This document shows positions 1 through 8,074 of a stretch of DNA of 64,000 nt, in pieces (the first letter of the stretch is position 1; the number at the start of each line of letters is the position of its first letter). This DNA is from CAWFFV01 sp963814985 (GTDB lineage: Bacteria; Chloroflexota; Ktedonobacteria; Ktedonobacterales; Ktedonobacteraceae). The DNA lies in assembly GCA_963814985.1 (NCBI GenBank), contig CAWFFV010000034.1:272551-336550 (forward strand), in the 5' to 3' direction. The position numbers and the translations under genes were made by a program. The notes below the pieces were generated by a model. That model ran no database searches, was not told the origin of the DNA, and saw nothing but the letters and a program-made list of their open reading frames with translations.

Positions 1-65
1 GTAGGACTTGTGGGGCGCGAGTTGAGAAAGACGCCAGTAATCTCCATGCTCAAGATTCTCCTGGT

Positions 66-2099
66 ATGGTTGAGTTATACCGGATCACTGCGCTGATATG
101 TCGCCGCCCGTATATACAACTCTTCCTTGCTATTGATAATATGCACCAACGACCGGTCGTGATCCGTGATATAGATATGAGTAGTTTGAATGAAGAGCAA
201 CGGACGCTGGCGATTGAAGTAGCACAACATGAGTTTGACCTCTTGCGTTGTCAGAGATCTGATGATGTGATGTCTGTGATCAACCTGCACTACTTCCAGG
301 AACACCTTTTTGTGGTGGCTGGCACACCATTTACTATCCACAATCAGGGCGAGAACAGTGTACCATGGTATACGCTGCAAGATCTCCTACAAAGTGGTGT
401 TGGCCTACCAGATGAGCTGGTTGCTATTACCTGGGCCTATCAGCTCTGTCGTGCCCTTGCTCACTTGCACCGTGACCAGATTGTCATTGGTGATCTTGAT
501 CCATATGCAATTATAGTAAGCGATAATAGTTACTATGGAACACCTGCATTGATGGTTTCATGGTTACCGCTGCCTATTCGGAATCTATTACCTCGTACAT
601 CAGTTATTACCAATGCGAACAGCTTTCGAGCGCCTGAGGTTTTGCTTAATTGTGTAGAGCCTTGTGCGGATATTTATAGTGTTGGTGCAATACTCTACTT
701 ATTACTCACTGGAACATCACCTGAAGAACCCACCCTTCACGTTCACCGTTCACTTCGCTCACCTCGCGAATTCAACTCTCAGATCAGTAGCCGTGTGGAA
801 GAGGTTGTGATGCGTGCCTTATCTATTGAGAGTGCGAACCGTTATCAGAGTGCAGATGAAATGTCAGAAGCGCTGCTTGAGCTGTGTGCCAGCACGCAGT
901 CTGCTCGAACTGAAACTCTAGTATTGCAAAATCGAAAAGAGAAACAAGGCGTTCGAGAGAGAGCAGCCAGGGTCGAAGTGAATAAAAATTTACCAGTGAC
1001 CGATGATTTAGACCAGATGACGATTTCAGTTGACCCAAAAATAGTTCCACAGGCGTGGCGGCATCTGTCTAAGAGGGCATCAGGACGATCTGGTGTAGAA
1101 AATGAACAATGTCGTGTGTCAATCGTGGACACGCTCAAACAAGAAGAGCATAAAAAAGTGAATCACGAACAAAAAGAGCAAGAACAAGACGAATATAACA
1201 TGGAAGATTTGAAAGAACGCAAGCAAGAAGAAGAGCCAGAGCTAGCTTTGGAAGAAGACAAGCCAGAAGAGCCAGAGGAAGCTTTAGAAGAAGACAAGCC
1301 AGAGGAAGAGCCAGAGCTAGCTTTGGAAGAAGACAAGCCAGAAGAGCCAGAGGAGGCTTTGGAGCAGCTTCCCATCGTCGTGTTATCTCCCTCTATACAA
1401 AAAGGGGTGCTGGTGAATGGGTTTTTACCAAAGCCAGTGTCCCTCTCGACGCAGGTGCAGCCTCAGAGTACAACTGGGGATTCTAAAATGGTACAACTCC
1501 TTAGGGAGCGACTGAGCGGTATTTTACCTGCTTTGGGGCTATCTGGGGGAGGGGGGAATGCTACTTCTGTATCGTTACAAGGACAGACGGTGACCGATGA
1601 CGAGAAGTCGTTCCTTAAACAATTACAACGCTTCTTTCTTGGTGAGCAGCAGCGTAATACAAAGGCGGTGGCGCTTATCGAGACACCATTCCGTGTCCAG
1701 CCTAATCAGAACTATACTGTTCGCATTCATCTGCTGGGGAGAGACATTCCGATCGCGTCTCCTGGCGCAAAGGAGAATGCACCATTGGCGGGCCTCAGCG
1801 CCCTTGCTCAGGGTGAACTTGCCCGTATCGAGATACGTTCGGCTCTCTATCAGAATTATGCGTATATTGTACAGCAAGCGAATGTACGTGTGCCTGGACG
1901 TGGCTATGCGGCAGAGGTAACGATGCCTATGCAATCTCTTATGCGTGGCTCCAGTGGACGCCGGGACCGTCTCCACATATTTTTTATGGATGAAGCAGGT
2001 CACCCTTTGTATGAGAAACCATTTGTGATTGAGTTGTTCATCTCTCCTCTGGTTCAGTTTGGTCGGGAGGGGCGTAACGTTCTCGCGATACCGCTTTAG
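66..2099 (+). CDS. Pseudokinase-like protein with acidic repeat linker
   Basis: The first 280 residues follow a Ser/Thr protein kinase fold: HRD near residue 133, FRAPEV near 187, and a C-lobe motif CADIYSVGAILYLLLTG near 201. The key residues are degenerate. The catalytic loop reads GDLDPYAI, so the aspartate remains but the lysine and asparagine are lost. No DFG is visible, and the VAIK lysine position reads VVIR. I infer a scaffold or sensor rather than an active kinase. Residues 390-437 are an acidic linker encoded by a 75-base tandem duplication (1230-1304, then 1305-1365). The C-terminal 170 residues look globular and I do not recognise them. The reading frame stays open upstream to base 3, so the true start may lie outside the window; no good ribosome site precedes this ATG. 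Confidence 0.75.
   Translation: MVELYRITALICRRPYIQLFLAIDNMHQRPVVIRDIDMSSLNEEQRTLAIEVAQHEFDLLRCQRSDDVMSVINLHYFQEHLFVVAGTPFTIHNQGENSVPWYTLQDLLQSGVGLPDELVAITWAYQLCRALAHLHRDQIVIGDLDPYAIIVSDNSYYGTPALMVSWLPLPIRNLLPRTSVITNANSFRAPEVLLNCVEPCADIYSVGAILYLLLTGTSPEEPTLHVHRSLRSPREFNSQISSRVEEVVMRALSIESANRYQSADEMSEALLELCASTQSARTETLVLQNRKEKQGVRERAARVEVNKNLPVTDDLDQMTISVDPKIVPQAWRHLSKRASGRSGVENEQCRVSIVDTLKQEEHKKVNHEQKEQEQDEYNMEDLKERKQEEEPELALEEDKPEEPEEALEEDKPEEEPELALEEDKPEEPEEALEQLPIVVLSPSIQKGVLVNGFLPKPVSLSTQVQPQSTTGDSKMVQLLRERLSGILPALGLSGGGGNATSVSLQGQTVTDDEKSFLKQLQRFFLGEQQRNTKAVALIETPFRVQPNQNYTVRIHLLGRDIPIASPGAKENAPLAGLSALAQGELARIEIRSALYQNYAYIVQQANVRVPGRGYAAEVTMPMQSLMRGSSGRRDRLHIFFMDEAGHPLYEKPFVIELFISPLVQFGREGRNVLAIPL
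1230..1365 (+). repeat. 75-base in-frame tandem repeat
   Basis: One and four-fifths copies of a 75-base unit encode the Glu/Pro/Lys-rich linker of the pseudokinase-like protein. The copies are almost identical, so the duplication is recent or kept uniform. Confidence 0.8.
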
Positions 2100-2129
2100 A
2101 ATGAAAAGTGGAGATCTGCCCCTTCACAA

Positions 2130-2275
2130 AGGAGTCCCTGATTAGCTATACTATGTAGAGTAACACTCCCCCGGCTCAACGCGGGGATTCTTCCTTCATC
2201 CAGCCCGCTTGCCCGGCTTCCGTAGAGCAGAGAGTAGAGGCGGTCTGTCCAGAAGCGTTCGATGAGCAGGAAACT
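2130..2275 (-). ncRNA. Predicted right end and omega-RNA scaffold of the TnpB element
   Basis: Directly downstream of tnpB on the minus strand are compact hairpins, including CGATGAG/CTCATCG at 2261-2281 and a CCCCGCG...CCGGGGG stem near 2168-2188. The second resembles the terminal hairpin of IS200/IS605 right ends. In this family the tnpB 3' end and right end form the omega-RNA, and the flanking DNA past the end acts as guide. Here the scaffold would stop near 2163 and the guide would run leftward over about 2162-2143. The exact end is inferred. Confidence 0.5.
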
Positions 2276-3393
2276 CATCGGTTCCCGTGTGCCCCACGGT
2301 ACGGTGCAATGCTTTCTGCAAGAATATTCAAGGAGGCATTGTGGTCTCTATCTAATACCACACCACATTCATGACAGATGTGGGTACGCACGCTCAAACT
2401 TTTCTTGACCAGCGTGCCACATGCCGAGCAGTTCTGGCTGGTGAACTGGGGAGCCACGGCGATGACTTCAATGGCGTGCATGGCTCCATACACTTTCACC
2501 CAGTAGATGAATTTACCCCAACCAGCGTCATGAATGCTCTTTGCCAGATGGTGGTTCTTCACCAGGTTGCGGATCTTCAAGTCTTCAAAGGCTATCAGGT
2601 CGTGAGACGTGACCAGCGCGTTTGCCGTCTTCCTGGCAAAATCTTCACGCTGCCTTTGAACCTTGAGCGATGCATTGGCGAACTTCTTCCTGGCTTTCTG
2701 GCAATTCTTTCCCTGTTTCTGTGTCCGGGAAAGTCGACAATTCAACCGTTTGAGTTTGCGCTCGGCTTTGCGGTAGTAGCGAGGATTCTCAACCGTATTC
2801 CCCTCGGAGTCGGTGTAGTAGGCCTTGAGTCCTACGTCAATGCCGATCTGCTTGCCCGTAGGAGTGTGGAGCGTCTCACGATTGGCCTGGACTCCAAAGT
2901 GGACGTAGTACCCATCTGCACGCCGTACGATGCGGACCCTCTTGATCTGTTTGACAGGGAAGGTTTCGATGTCACGTGTTCCGATCAAGCGAAGACGCCC
3001 GATCCCACACCCATCGGTGAAGGTGACGTGTTTGCCATCAGGGTCGAGCCGCCAACCCGTCGTTTTATACTCTACACTTCGATTGTTATGTTGGTACTTC
3101 GGATACCCTTTCTTTCCGGGTTTGTGGTTCTTGCAATTCTCATAGAAACGGGAGATGACGAACCAGGCACGATCCGCACTTGTCTGGCGGGCTTGTGAGT
3201 TGAGACGGGTTGCAAACAAGTACTCTTTGGCCAGCACGGCACAGTAGCACTGCAAATCGTTCTGCGAGACACCTCGCCCATCCATCCATTTACGCAAACA
3301 TTTGTTGCGGATGAACTGGACGATGCGAATCGCTTCATCGATGGCTGCATACTGCGCTTGATTGCCGTTGAGTTTGTATTCGTAGATCAGCAC
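2275..3393 (-). CDS. tnpB: TnpB RNA-guided endonuclease (IS200/IS605-type, no tnpA)
   Basis: A full-length 372-aa TnpB. It has the N-terminal OrfB helix-turn-helix region and a split RuvC nuclease with all three acidic motifs: IGIDVGLK near 187, FEDLKI near 265, and LDRDHNAS near 350. A four-cysteine zinc ribbon (CSACG...CHECG) lies between the last two. Members of this family cleave DNA guided by an omega-RNA from the element's right end and promote element retention. No Y1 transposase (tnpA) is present, so mobility would need one in trans. Translation starts at GTG. A consensus minus-strand promoter lies at 3426-3455, interleaved with the promoter of the divergent ribbon-helix-helix gene. 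The catalytic residues are intact, unlike in domesticated TnpB-like repressors. Confidence 0.93.
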   Translation of the reverse strand: MLIYEYKLNGNQAQYAAIDEAIRIVQFIRNKCLRKWMDGRGVSQNDLQCYCAVLAKEYLFATRLNSQARQTSADRAWFVISRFYENCKNHKPGKKGYPKYQHNNRSVEYKTTGWRLDPDGKHVTFTDGCGIGRLRLIGTRDIETFPVKQIKRVRIVRRADGYYVHFGVQANRETLHTPTGKQIGIDVGLKAYYTDSEGNTVENPRYYRKAERKLKRLNCRLSRTQKQGKNCQKARKKFANASLKVQRQREDFARKTANALVTSHDLIAFEDLKIRNLVKNHHLAKSIHDAGWGKFIYWVKVYGAMHAIEVIAVAPQFTSQNCSACGTLVKKSLSVRTHICHECGVVLDRDHNASLNILAESIAPYRGAHGNR

Positions 3394-3398
3394 GTCTC

Positions 3399-3427
3399 TT
3401 GCACTTTCCTCTTGTTTCTGGTAGAAT
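3399..3427 (+). promoter_or_regulatory. Promoter of the ribbon-helix-helix gene
   Basis: TTGCAC at 3399-3404 and TAGAAT at 3422-3427 are 17 bases apart. The element interleaves with the tnpB promoter. Both sit inside a 10-base inverted repeat, CCTCTTGTTT at 3408-3417 and AAACAAGAGG at 3454-3463, which is a plausible shared operator. Confidence 0.6.
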
Positions 3428-3455
3428 TATACCACACAATGACGTTGTATGGCAA
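3426..3455 (-). promoter_or_regulatory. tnpB promoter
   Basis: On the minus strand TTGCCA (3450-3455) and TATAAT (3426-3431) are spaced by 18 bases, placing the transcript start 20-30 bases before the GTG of tnpB. Confidence 0.65.
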
Positions 3456-3476
3456 ACAAGAGGAGAAGTGTCTCGT

Positions 3477-3671
3477 ATGCCAAAAGAAAGAACGAATATC
3501 TATCTCACTGAGCGGCAACGGCGACAACTGCAAAAGCGTAGCCAGGATGAAGATTTACCAATGGCAGAAATTATCAGGCGAGCACTGGATGCCTATCTGG
3601 CCTGGGATGACCCGATGTATCAGCCAACTCCTCCTAAACCCCACATAAGGAAGAGCCATTCATCCCCATAG
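3477..3671 (+). CDS. Ribbon-helix-helix (CopG/MetJ-like) DNA-binding protein
   Basis: A 64-aa protein. It has a short strand (RTNIYLTERQ), then two helices around QLQKRSQDEDLPMAEIIRRALDA, the pattern of the MetJ/Arc/CopG ribbon-helix-helix fold. The ATG at 3477 is preferred to an in-frame ATG at 3399 because GAGGAGAAG precedes it and the fold begins there. It is divergent from tnpB and shares an overlapping, symmetric promoter region. I infer that it may repress itself and tnpB. It could also be a host gene beside the element or an orphan antitoxin; no toxin gene is adjacent. Confidence 0.75.
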   Translation: MPKERTNIYLTERQRRQLQKRSQDEDLPMAEIIRRALDAYLAWDDPMYQPTPPKPHIRKSHSSP

Positions 3672-3675
3672 CTCA

Positions 3676-3694
3676 AGCCAGGGGCTTTCTGGCT
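3676..3694 (+). terminator. Hairpin after the ribbon-helix-helix gene
   Basis: AGCCAG and CTGGCT pair across a 7-base loop. It may be a terminator, or alternatively the left-end hairpin of the TnpB element, which would put the ribbon-helix-helix gene inside the element. Confidence 0.4.
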
Positions 3695-3852
3695 CGTTCT
3701 GGTAATAAAGACTATCGCCGTTGTAAGCACGGCGGTCGTCACCGGACGCTTACTTATGTGTGGTAATGATGCAATACTATTTTTGTGAAGATTCTGTTAT
3801 CCGCCTCGCCTGTGTGAGCGATGGCGATACACCGTGAAATATCCTGCTAGCG

Positions 3853-4050
3853 ATGAGCAGAAAAATACGCAGCACTCAACTGAATAGTGTTGCGTATTCC
3901 TGTATAGCGCAACTTGAAGAATTATATAATTCCCCGGAGCCAGAGGGAAACCGTTACGAGCTTTATCTTCTGCTGCAAAGCTTAAAGAGCGGCGGTATAA
4001 GTTTTGAACAGTTTCTTGCCCAGGTCTTTGCCTGGGCAAGCGGATATTAA
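3853..4050 (+). CDS. Small hypothetical protein
   Basis: A 65-aa open frame with mixed amphipathic composition and no recognised domain. No convincing ribosome-binding site precedes the ATG. An 11-base-pair hairpin follows the stop directly, which mildly supports it as a transcribed unit. Confidence 0.3.
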   Translation: MSRKIRSTQLNSVAYSCIAQLEELYNSPEPEGNRYELYLLLQSLKSGGISFEQFLAQVFAWASGY

Positions 4051-4056
4051 GCGGAA

Positions 4057-4098
4057 AGATGGGCGCAAGAATTTCCAGAGAAACCCGTGCGCCCATCT
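4057..4098 (+). terminator. Hairpin terminator candidate
   Basis: AGATGGGCGCA (4057-4067) pairs perfectly with TGCGCCCATCT (4088-4098). There is no U tract, so its action as a terminator is inferred from its position between a small gene and the thiamine promoter. Confidence 0.4.
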
Positions 4099-4122
4099 CC
4101 GTTAAGCCGTTAAACAACCATT

Positions 4123-4151
4123 TTGCACAGTTACCACGTTTGTGTTATACT
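4123..4151 (+). promoter_or_regulatory. Promoter of the TPP riboswitch and thiXYZ transcript
   Basis: TTGCAC at 4123-4128 and TATACT at 4146-4151 with a 17-base spacer. Transcription would start near 4158, about 30 bases before the aptamer. Confidence 0.65.
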
Positions 4152-4185
4152 TCATGTAACCAAGTAGCACTTTAATCACAATCTT

Positions 4186-4280
<95 letters not shown>

Positions 4281-4348
4281 CGGACATCAACACCATAATG
4301 TATGCCGCCGACCTCGCTGTACTCAAACAGATAGTCAACATTATAAGA

Positions 4349-4377
4349 ACCTGATCTGGATAATACTAGCGGAGGGA
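4349..4377 (+). promoter_or_regulatory. Duplicated 3' half of the TPP aptamer
   Basis: A second ACCTGATCTGG followed by TAATACTAGCGGAGGGA repeats the pyrophosphate-side half of the aptamer, but no second CTGAGAG half precedes it. The bases just after it (AAGCGGCG, 4377-4384) can pair with CGCC and CTT flanking the single 5' half (4190-4193 and 4198-4200). The two 3' halves may therefore compete for one 5' half. Confidence 0.75.
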
Positions 4378-4416
4378 AGCGGCGTCGGTCTCTCAGATAT
4401 CTCACGTAGATTGTAG

Positions 4417-4452
4417 GCCGCAATCCTTCATGATCAGGATTGCGGCTTTTTT
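4417..4452 (+). terminator. Intrinsic terminator of the riboswitch expression platform
   Basis: GCCGCAATCC (4417-4426) and GGATTGCGGC (4437-4446) form a 10-base-pair stem followed by a run of six T, 40 bases before the first gene. This is the classic OFF-state terminator of a TPP riboswitch. Confidence 0.9.
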
Positions 4453-4491
4453 ATGTTCTTCCGCTGCCAATCTTTCTGGAGGTAAGGGGCT

Positions 4492-5262
4492 ATGGACCCA
4501 CCAAAACTGTTAGTTCAGGGTGTAACCAGGATGTATCGCAACGGGCGTCGCAACCTGGAAGTGCTTGCCCCCATCGATCTGACGGTTGCCAATGGCGAGT
4601 TTGTGACGGTTATCGGGCCAAGTGGCTGTGGCAAAAGTACACTGTTTAATATCATCTCAGGAGTCGATGAGCCAGACTCCGGTCTGGTTGCTATTGACGG
4701 AGAGACCGACACAAAACGTGCTGGCAAATCTGGTTATATGCCGCAGCAACCACTCCTCTTACCGTGGCGTACTGTTGAAGAGAATGTGATGCTGGGTCTG
4801 GATGTACGCCGTGTCCGGCGTAAGCAAGCCCGGCAGGAGGCTCATACACTCCTCAAACGCTTTGGGCTGGTGGAGTTTGCCCAGAACTATCCAGCGACGC
4901 TTTCAGGTGGTATGCGACAGCGTGTTGCTTTATTGCGTACGGTTCTGTTCAATCATACTTTCCTCTTGCTGGATGAACCTTTTGGAGCACTCGATGCTCT
5001 GACCCGGCTCTCCTTACAGATGTGGCTCCTTGATCTCTGGCAGAGCTTTCATTCTAGTGTACTCTTCATTACCCATGATGTACGTGAGGCAATCTTATTG
5101 TCTGATCGCATCTATGTCTTGAGTGCACGCCCGGCACATGTCTTACGTGTTGTAGAAATTGATCTCCCTCGTCCACGCAAGCAGGAGCACCAGGCCTTAG
5201 AGTCGTTCGTGCAACTGGAGCAGGAACTTGTGACGCTGCTGATGAAGGAGCAACATCTATGA
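4492..5262 (+). CDS. thiZ: ABC transporter ATPase, thiamine-precursor uptake
   Basis: A 256-aa nitrate/taurine-type ABC ATPase. Walker A is GPSGCGKST near 42, the Q-loop lies in MPQQPLLLPW near 83, the signature is LSGGMRQR near 139, Walker B is LLLDEPFGALD near 159, and the switch histidine is in ITHD near 194. It powers import of a hydroxymethylpyrimidine-type thiamine precursor together with the next two genes. The assignment rests on the TPP riboswitch upstream and the ThiY-like binding protein downstream. Its stop overlaps the permease start (ATGA), indicating translational coupling. Confidence 0.88.
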   Translation: MDPPKLLVQGVTRMYRNGRRNLEVLAPIDLTVANGEFVTVIGPSGCGKSTLFNIISGVDEPDSGLVAIDGETDTKRAGKSGYMPQQPLLLPWRTVEENVMLGLDVRRVRRKQARQEAHTLLKRFGLVEFAQNYPATLSGGMRQRVALLRTVLFNHTFLLLDEPFGALDALTRLSLQMWLLDLWQSFHSSVLFITHDVREAILLSDRIYVLSARPAHVLRVVEIDLPRPRKQEHQALESFVQLEQELVTLLMKEQHL

Positions 5263-6029
5263 AACTACGCTGGATTGCTGGCTATGGTCCAGCCTTTGTG
5301 CTCACTGTTACCCTTTTACTGCTCTGGGAACTCTATGTACGTTCAGGCCAGATTAGCGCAACGCTGCTGCCTACGCCAAGCTCGATAGTGCTGGCCTTGT
5401 TTGACAATTGGGATATTATTTCTGTCCATACATTGCAAACGTTGCTAGAGACTGTGCTGGGCATGGCGGCTGCTACCGTGCTTGGCCTGACCCTGGCAAT
5501 CACCCTCGACATCTCATTATGGGTGCGGCGGGCCGTCTACCCGATCCTGATCACATCACAAACAATTCCTATGATCGCTCTTGCACCTCTCCTGGTGCTC
5601 TGGTTTGGCTGGGACCTGGGACCAAAAGTGATTGTAGTTACACTCTATTGTTTCTTTCCTATCGCTGTGGCATGTGCCGATGGTCTGTTAGGGACTGATC
5701 CTGATTTGCTACGACTGATGCAAAGTATGCGAGCCTCACGCTGGCAGATACTCTGGTTGGTGCGTTTACCAGGAGCCATGCCCTCGTTTTTCTCTGGTTT
5801 GCGTATTGCGGCAACGTATAGCGTGACCGGGGCTATCTTTGCAGAGTATGTAGCCGCTTACCAGGGGCTGGGTTTGTATATGCAGACCTCGTTCAACTCT
5901 CATGCGATTGTCCTGGTCTTTGCCGCTATCCTGGTGACGGCGGTACTTAGTCTCTTACTTTTCGGTCTGGTAGCCTTGATCGAGCGTATTGCATTGCCCT
6001 GGTACCACGGAGTAAGGAAGACTACGTGA
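5259..6029 (+). CDS. thiX: ABC transporter permease, thiamine-precursor uptake
   Basis: A 256-aa inner-membrane protein with about six hydrophobic segments, starting with residues 7-25. It carries the BPD_transp_1 signature with the EAA loop near MRASRWQILWLVRLPGAMPS (about 162-181), which docks to the ATPase. It belongs to the SsuC/TauC/ThiX family. It overlaps the ATPase gene by four bases and is followed after 28 bases by the binding-protein gene, so the three form one riboswitch-controlled operon. Confidence 0.88.
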   Translation: MKLRWIAGYGPAFVLTVTLLLLWELYVRSGQISATLLPTPSSIVLALFDNWDIISVHTLQTLLETVLGMAAATVLGLTLAITLDISLWVRRAVYPILITSQTIPMIALAPLLVLWFGWDLGPKVIVVTLYCFFPIAVACADGLLGTDPDLLRLMQSMRASRWQILWLVRLPGAMPSFFSGLRIAATYSVTGAIFAEYVAAYQGLGLYMQTSFNSHAIVLVFAAILVTAVLSLLLFGLVALIERIALPWYHGVRKTT

Positions 6030-6057
6030 GTATCCTGGAATTATCAAGGAGGGATTC

Positions 6058-7116
6058 ATGAGTTCTCGTTTCCGTCTGGTGTTGAGTATCGGTTTACCTG
6101 TGCTGCTTATTCTTGCTGTTGTTGGAGCTTTTTTGTGGAGGCAGCGGCCAGATACATCGATGAATGCGCAGGCCTCGCAAAAGTTAACATCTCTATCGCT
6201 GGCGCTGGACTGGACTCCCAACACAAACCATACGGGGATCTATGTTGCGCTGGCAAAGGGCTGGTATCGCGATGAGGGGATTGATCTAAAGCTTCTCCCT
6301 TACTCTTCTAGTATCTCACCTGATACATTGGTGAGTAGCGGAAAGGCTGATGTAGGTATTAGCTCTACGGAGAGTATTGTTGCGGATGCAGCGACGGGTC
6401 AGCCTGTCGTTTCGATTGCCGCTATTGTGCAGCATAATACGTCAGCGCTGGTGACGCGAGCCAATTCTGGCTTGACTCGTCCACGTGATCTTGATGGTAA
6501 GGTCTACGGTGGTTTTGGTGCCCCATATGAAGCAGCGGTCGTGAGCGAAATTATCAAGAAAGACGGTGGCAAGGGCACATTCAAGAACGTCACGCTCGAC
6601 GTTGGTGCTATGGAAGCGTTAAAGGCAAAGCGGATTGATTTCGTCTGGATCTTTGAAGGATGGGAAGGAATTCAGGCTCAACGCGATGGTATTAAGCTGA
6701 ACGTCTTCCCCATTACAGAGAACGGTGTGGCTGACTATTATACGCCTACGATTATTACCGGCCCCAATCAGATCAAGCAGAAATCAGAGTTATTGCGCAA
6801 ATTTATGGCCGCAACGTCCAGAGGCTATGAATTTGCACGTACAAATGCCAATGCATCCGCACAAATGCTACTGGATACGGCACCCAGGGGAACCTTTCCC
6901 GATCCCGGTCTGGTCTTTGCCAGCCAGAGCTATCTCAGCCCGCGCTATGCAGATTCCGGTCGCCAGTGGGGATGGCAGGATGCTGCAGCTTGGCATGGCT
7001 ATCCTGGCTTTATGCTGAAGGCAGGTGCAATTACTGATACGTTGGGTAAGCCGATAAAGAGCCTGAATTTCGATACGCTGTACACGAATAATTTCTTGCC
7101 CTCGTCACAAACGTGA
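6058..7116 (+). CDS. thiY: Pyrimidine-precursor substrate-binding protein (NMT1/THI5-like)
   Basis: A 352-aa extracytoplasmic binding protein. Residues 5-26 are an uncleaved signal-anchor or signal peptide without a lipobox cysteine. The NMT1/THI5-like domain starts at SLALDWTPNTNHTGIYVALAKG, typical of ThiY proteins that bind N-formyl-aminopyrimidine degradation products of thiamine. Motifs such as DVGISSTES and VWIFEGWEG fit the family. AAGGAGGG precedes the ATG. The exact ligand (formylaminopyrimidine or HMP) is inferred from the family and riboswitch context. Confidence 0.9.
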   Translation: MSSRFRLVLSIGLPVLLILAVVGAFLWRQRPDTSMNAQASQKLTSLSLALDWTPNTNHTGIYVALAKGWYRDEGIDLKLLPYSSSISPDTLVSSGKADVGISSTESIVADAATGQPVVSIAAIVQHNTSALVTRANSGLTRPRDLDGKVYGGFGAPYEAAVVSEIIKKDGGKGTFKNVTLDVGAMEALKAKRIDFVWIFEGWEGIQAQRDGIKLNVFPITENGVADYYTPTIITGPNQIKQKSELLRKFMAATSRGYEFARTNANASAQMLLDTAPRGTFPDPGLVFASQSYLSPRYADSGRQWGWQDAAAWHGYPGFMLKAGAITDTLGKPIKSLNFDTLYTNNFLPSSQT

Positions 7117-7228
7117 TCATTTTTGTGAAATAGAGTGTTTGGTGGGGGGCCGGGTGATGCATTTATGCTCACTCAGCCCTCTACCTTTGTGTATGTAGGA
7201 ATGTGTTGTATCCTCTTCACTAAAATAA

Positions 7229-8054
7229 TCAGGCCAGAAATTTGAGCAGAAGTGACGTCAGCTCGTGTGGTTTTTCCTCAGATATCCAATGACCGCAGTC
7301 CTGGAACACCACACCGTGTACGTTATTCGCTGCCGTTTGAAGTGACTGCTCCACCATGCTACCGAAGCTTCGCTCACCCCCAATTGCCAGGACAGGAATA
7401 TCAAGTTTATGCTCCGAGAGCGCCCGTACGTTGTCGATATCGGTGAAAATGGTCCGGTAGTACGCGAGGCTCGCAGCAACTACCCCCGGTAGTGAGTATG
7501 CACGCACATATTCACGCACCGCATCTTCAGCTATCGCATCTCTGAACCACCAGCGCAAGTACAGATCTTCCTTGCCGGCTAGCAATTGCTCGGGCAAGCC
7601 TGGGACGGTATTGAACGCGAAGTGCCATGCAGGATTGAAAGGTTTCATTAGCAAAGGGAAGTGCTCGAACGCGGTGGGTAAGCCAACGTCGATCACCGCG
7701 AGCCGCTCGACATCCGCTTCGAACATAGCAGCGTAGTGATAGGCGATAATCCCTCCCCAATCGTGACCAACGAGTCGTATCTTCCTGTATCCAAGGTGGT
7801 GCACGAGAGCCTGAATATCTATCGCGAGATTTTTCTTGTCGTATCCACCTTCTGTTTGTGAAGACTCGCCCAGTCCACGTAAGTCAGGGGCGATCACGGT
7901 GAACTTATCTGCGAGAGAAGGGATAATATCACGCCACTCGGTACCAGGTCTGTGGCCAGCCGTGAAGCAGCACAACAGGGTCGCCCTGGCCGGCCGTCAC
8001 GACGTGTAAACGCACGTCACGCACGTTAATATGATGATGCTCTAGATGTGCCAT
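7229..8054 (-). pseudogene. Alpha/beta hydrolase (epoxide hydrolase-like), frameshifted
   Basis: The gene begins at an ATG at 8054 behind AGGAGG. It reads MAHLEHHHINVRDVRLHVV, then the oxyanion region LLHGWPQTWY, and a stop follows. Removing one base near 7940-7941 joins this to EWRDIIPSLADKFTVIAPDLRG and the rest of a 274-aa protein. The nucleophile elbow is GHDWGG and the terminal histidine lies in DCGHW, both as in epoxide hydrolases and haloalkane dehalogenases. It is last in a minus-strand operon, 20 bases after the ABM/SnoaL gene. It is a pseudogene if the extra base is real. Confidence 0.8.
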
Positions 8055-8074
8055 CGCAAGCCTCCTGAAATCCT

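Noticed and set aside
2371..3198. Long plus-strand open frame opposite tnpB
   Set aside because: Antisense shadow of tnpB; no ribosome site and low-complexity composition.
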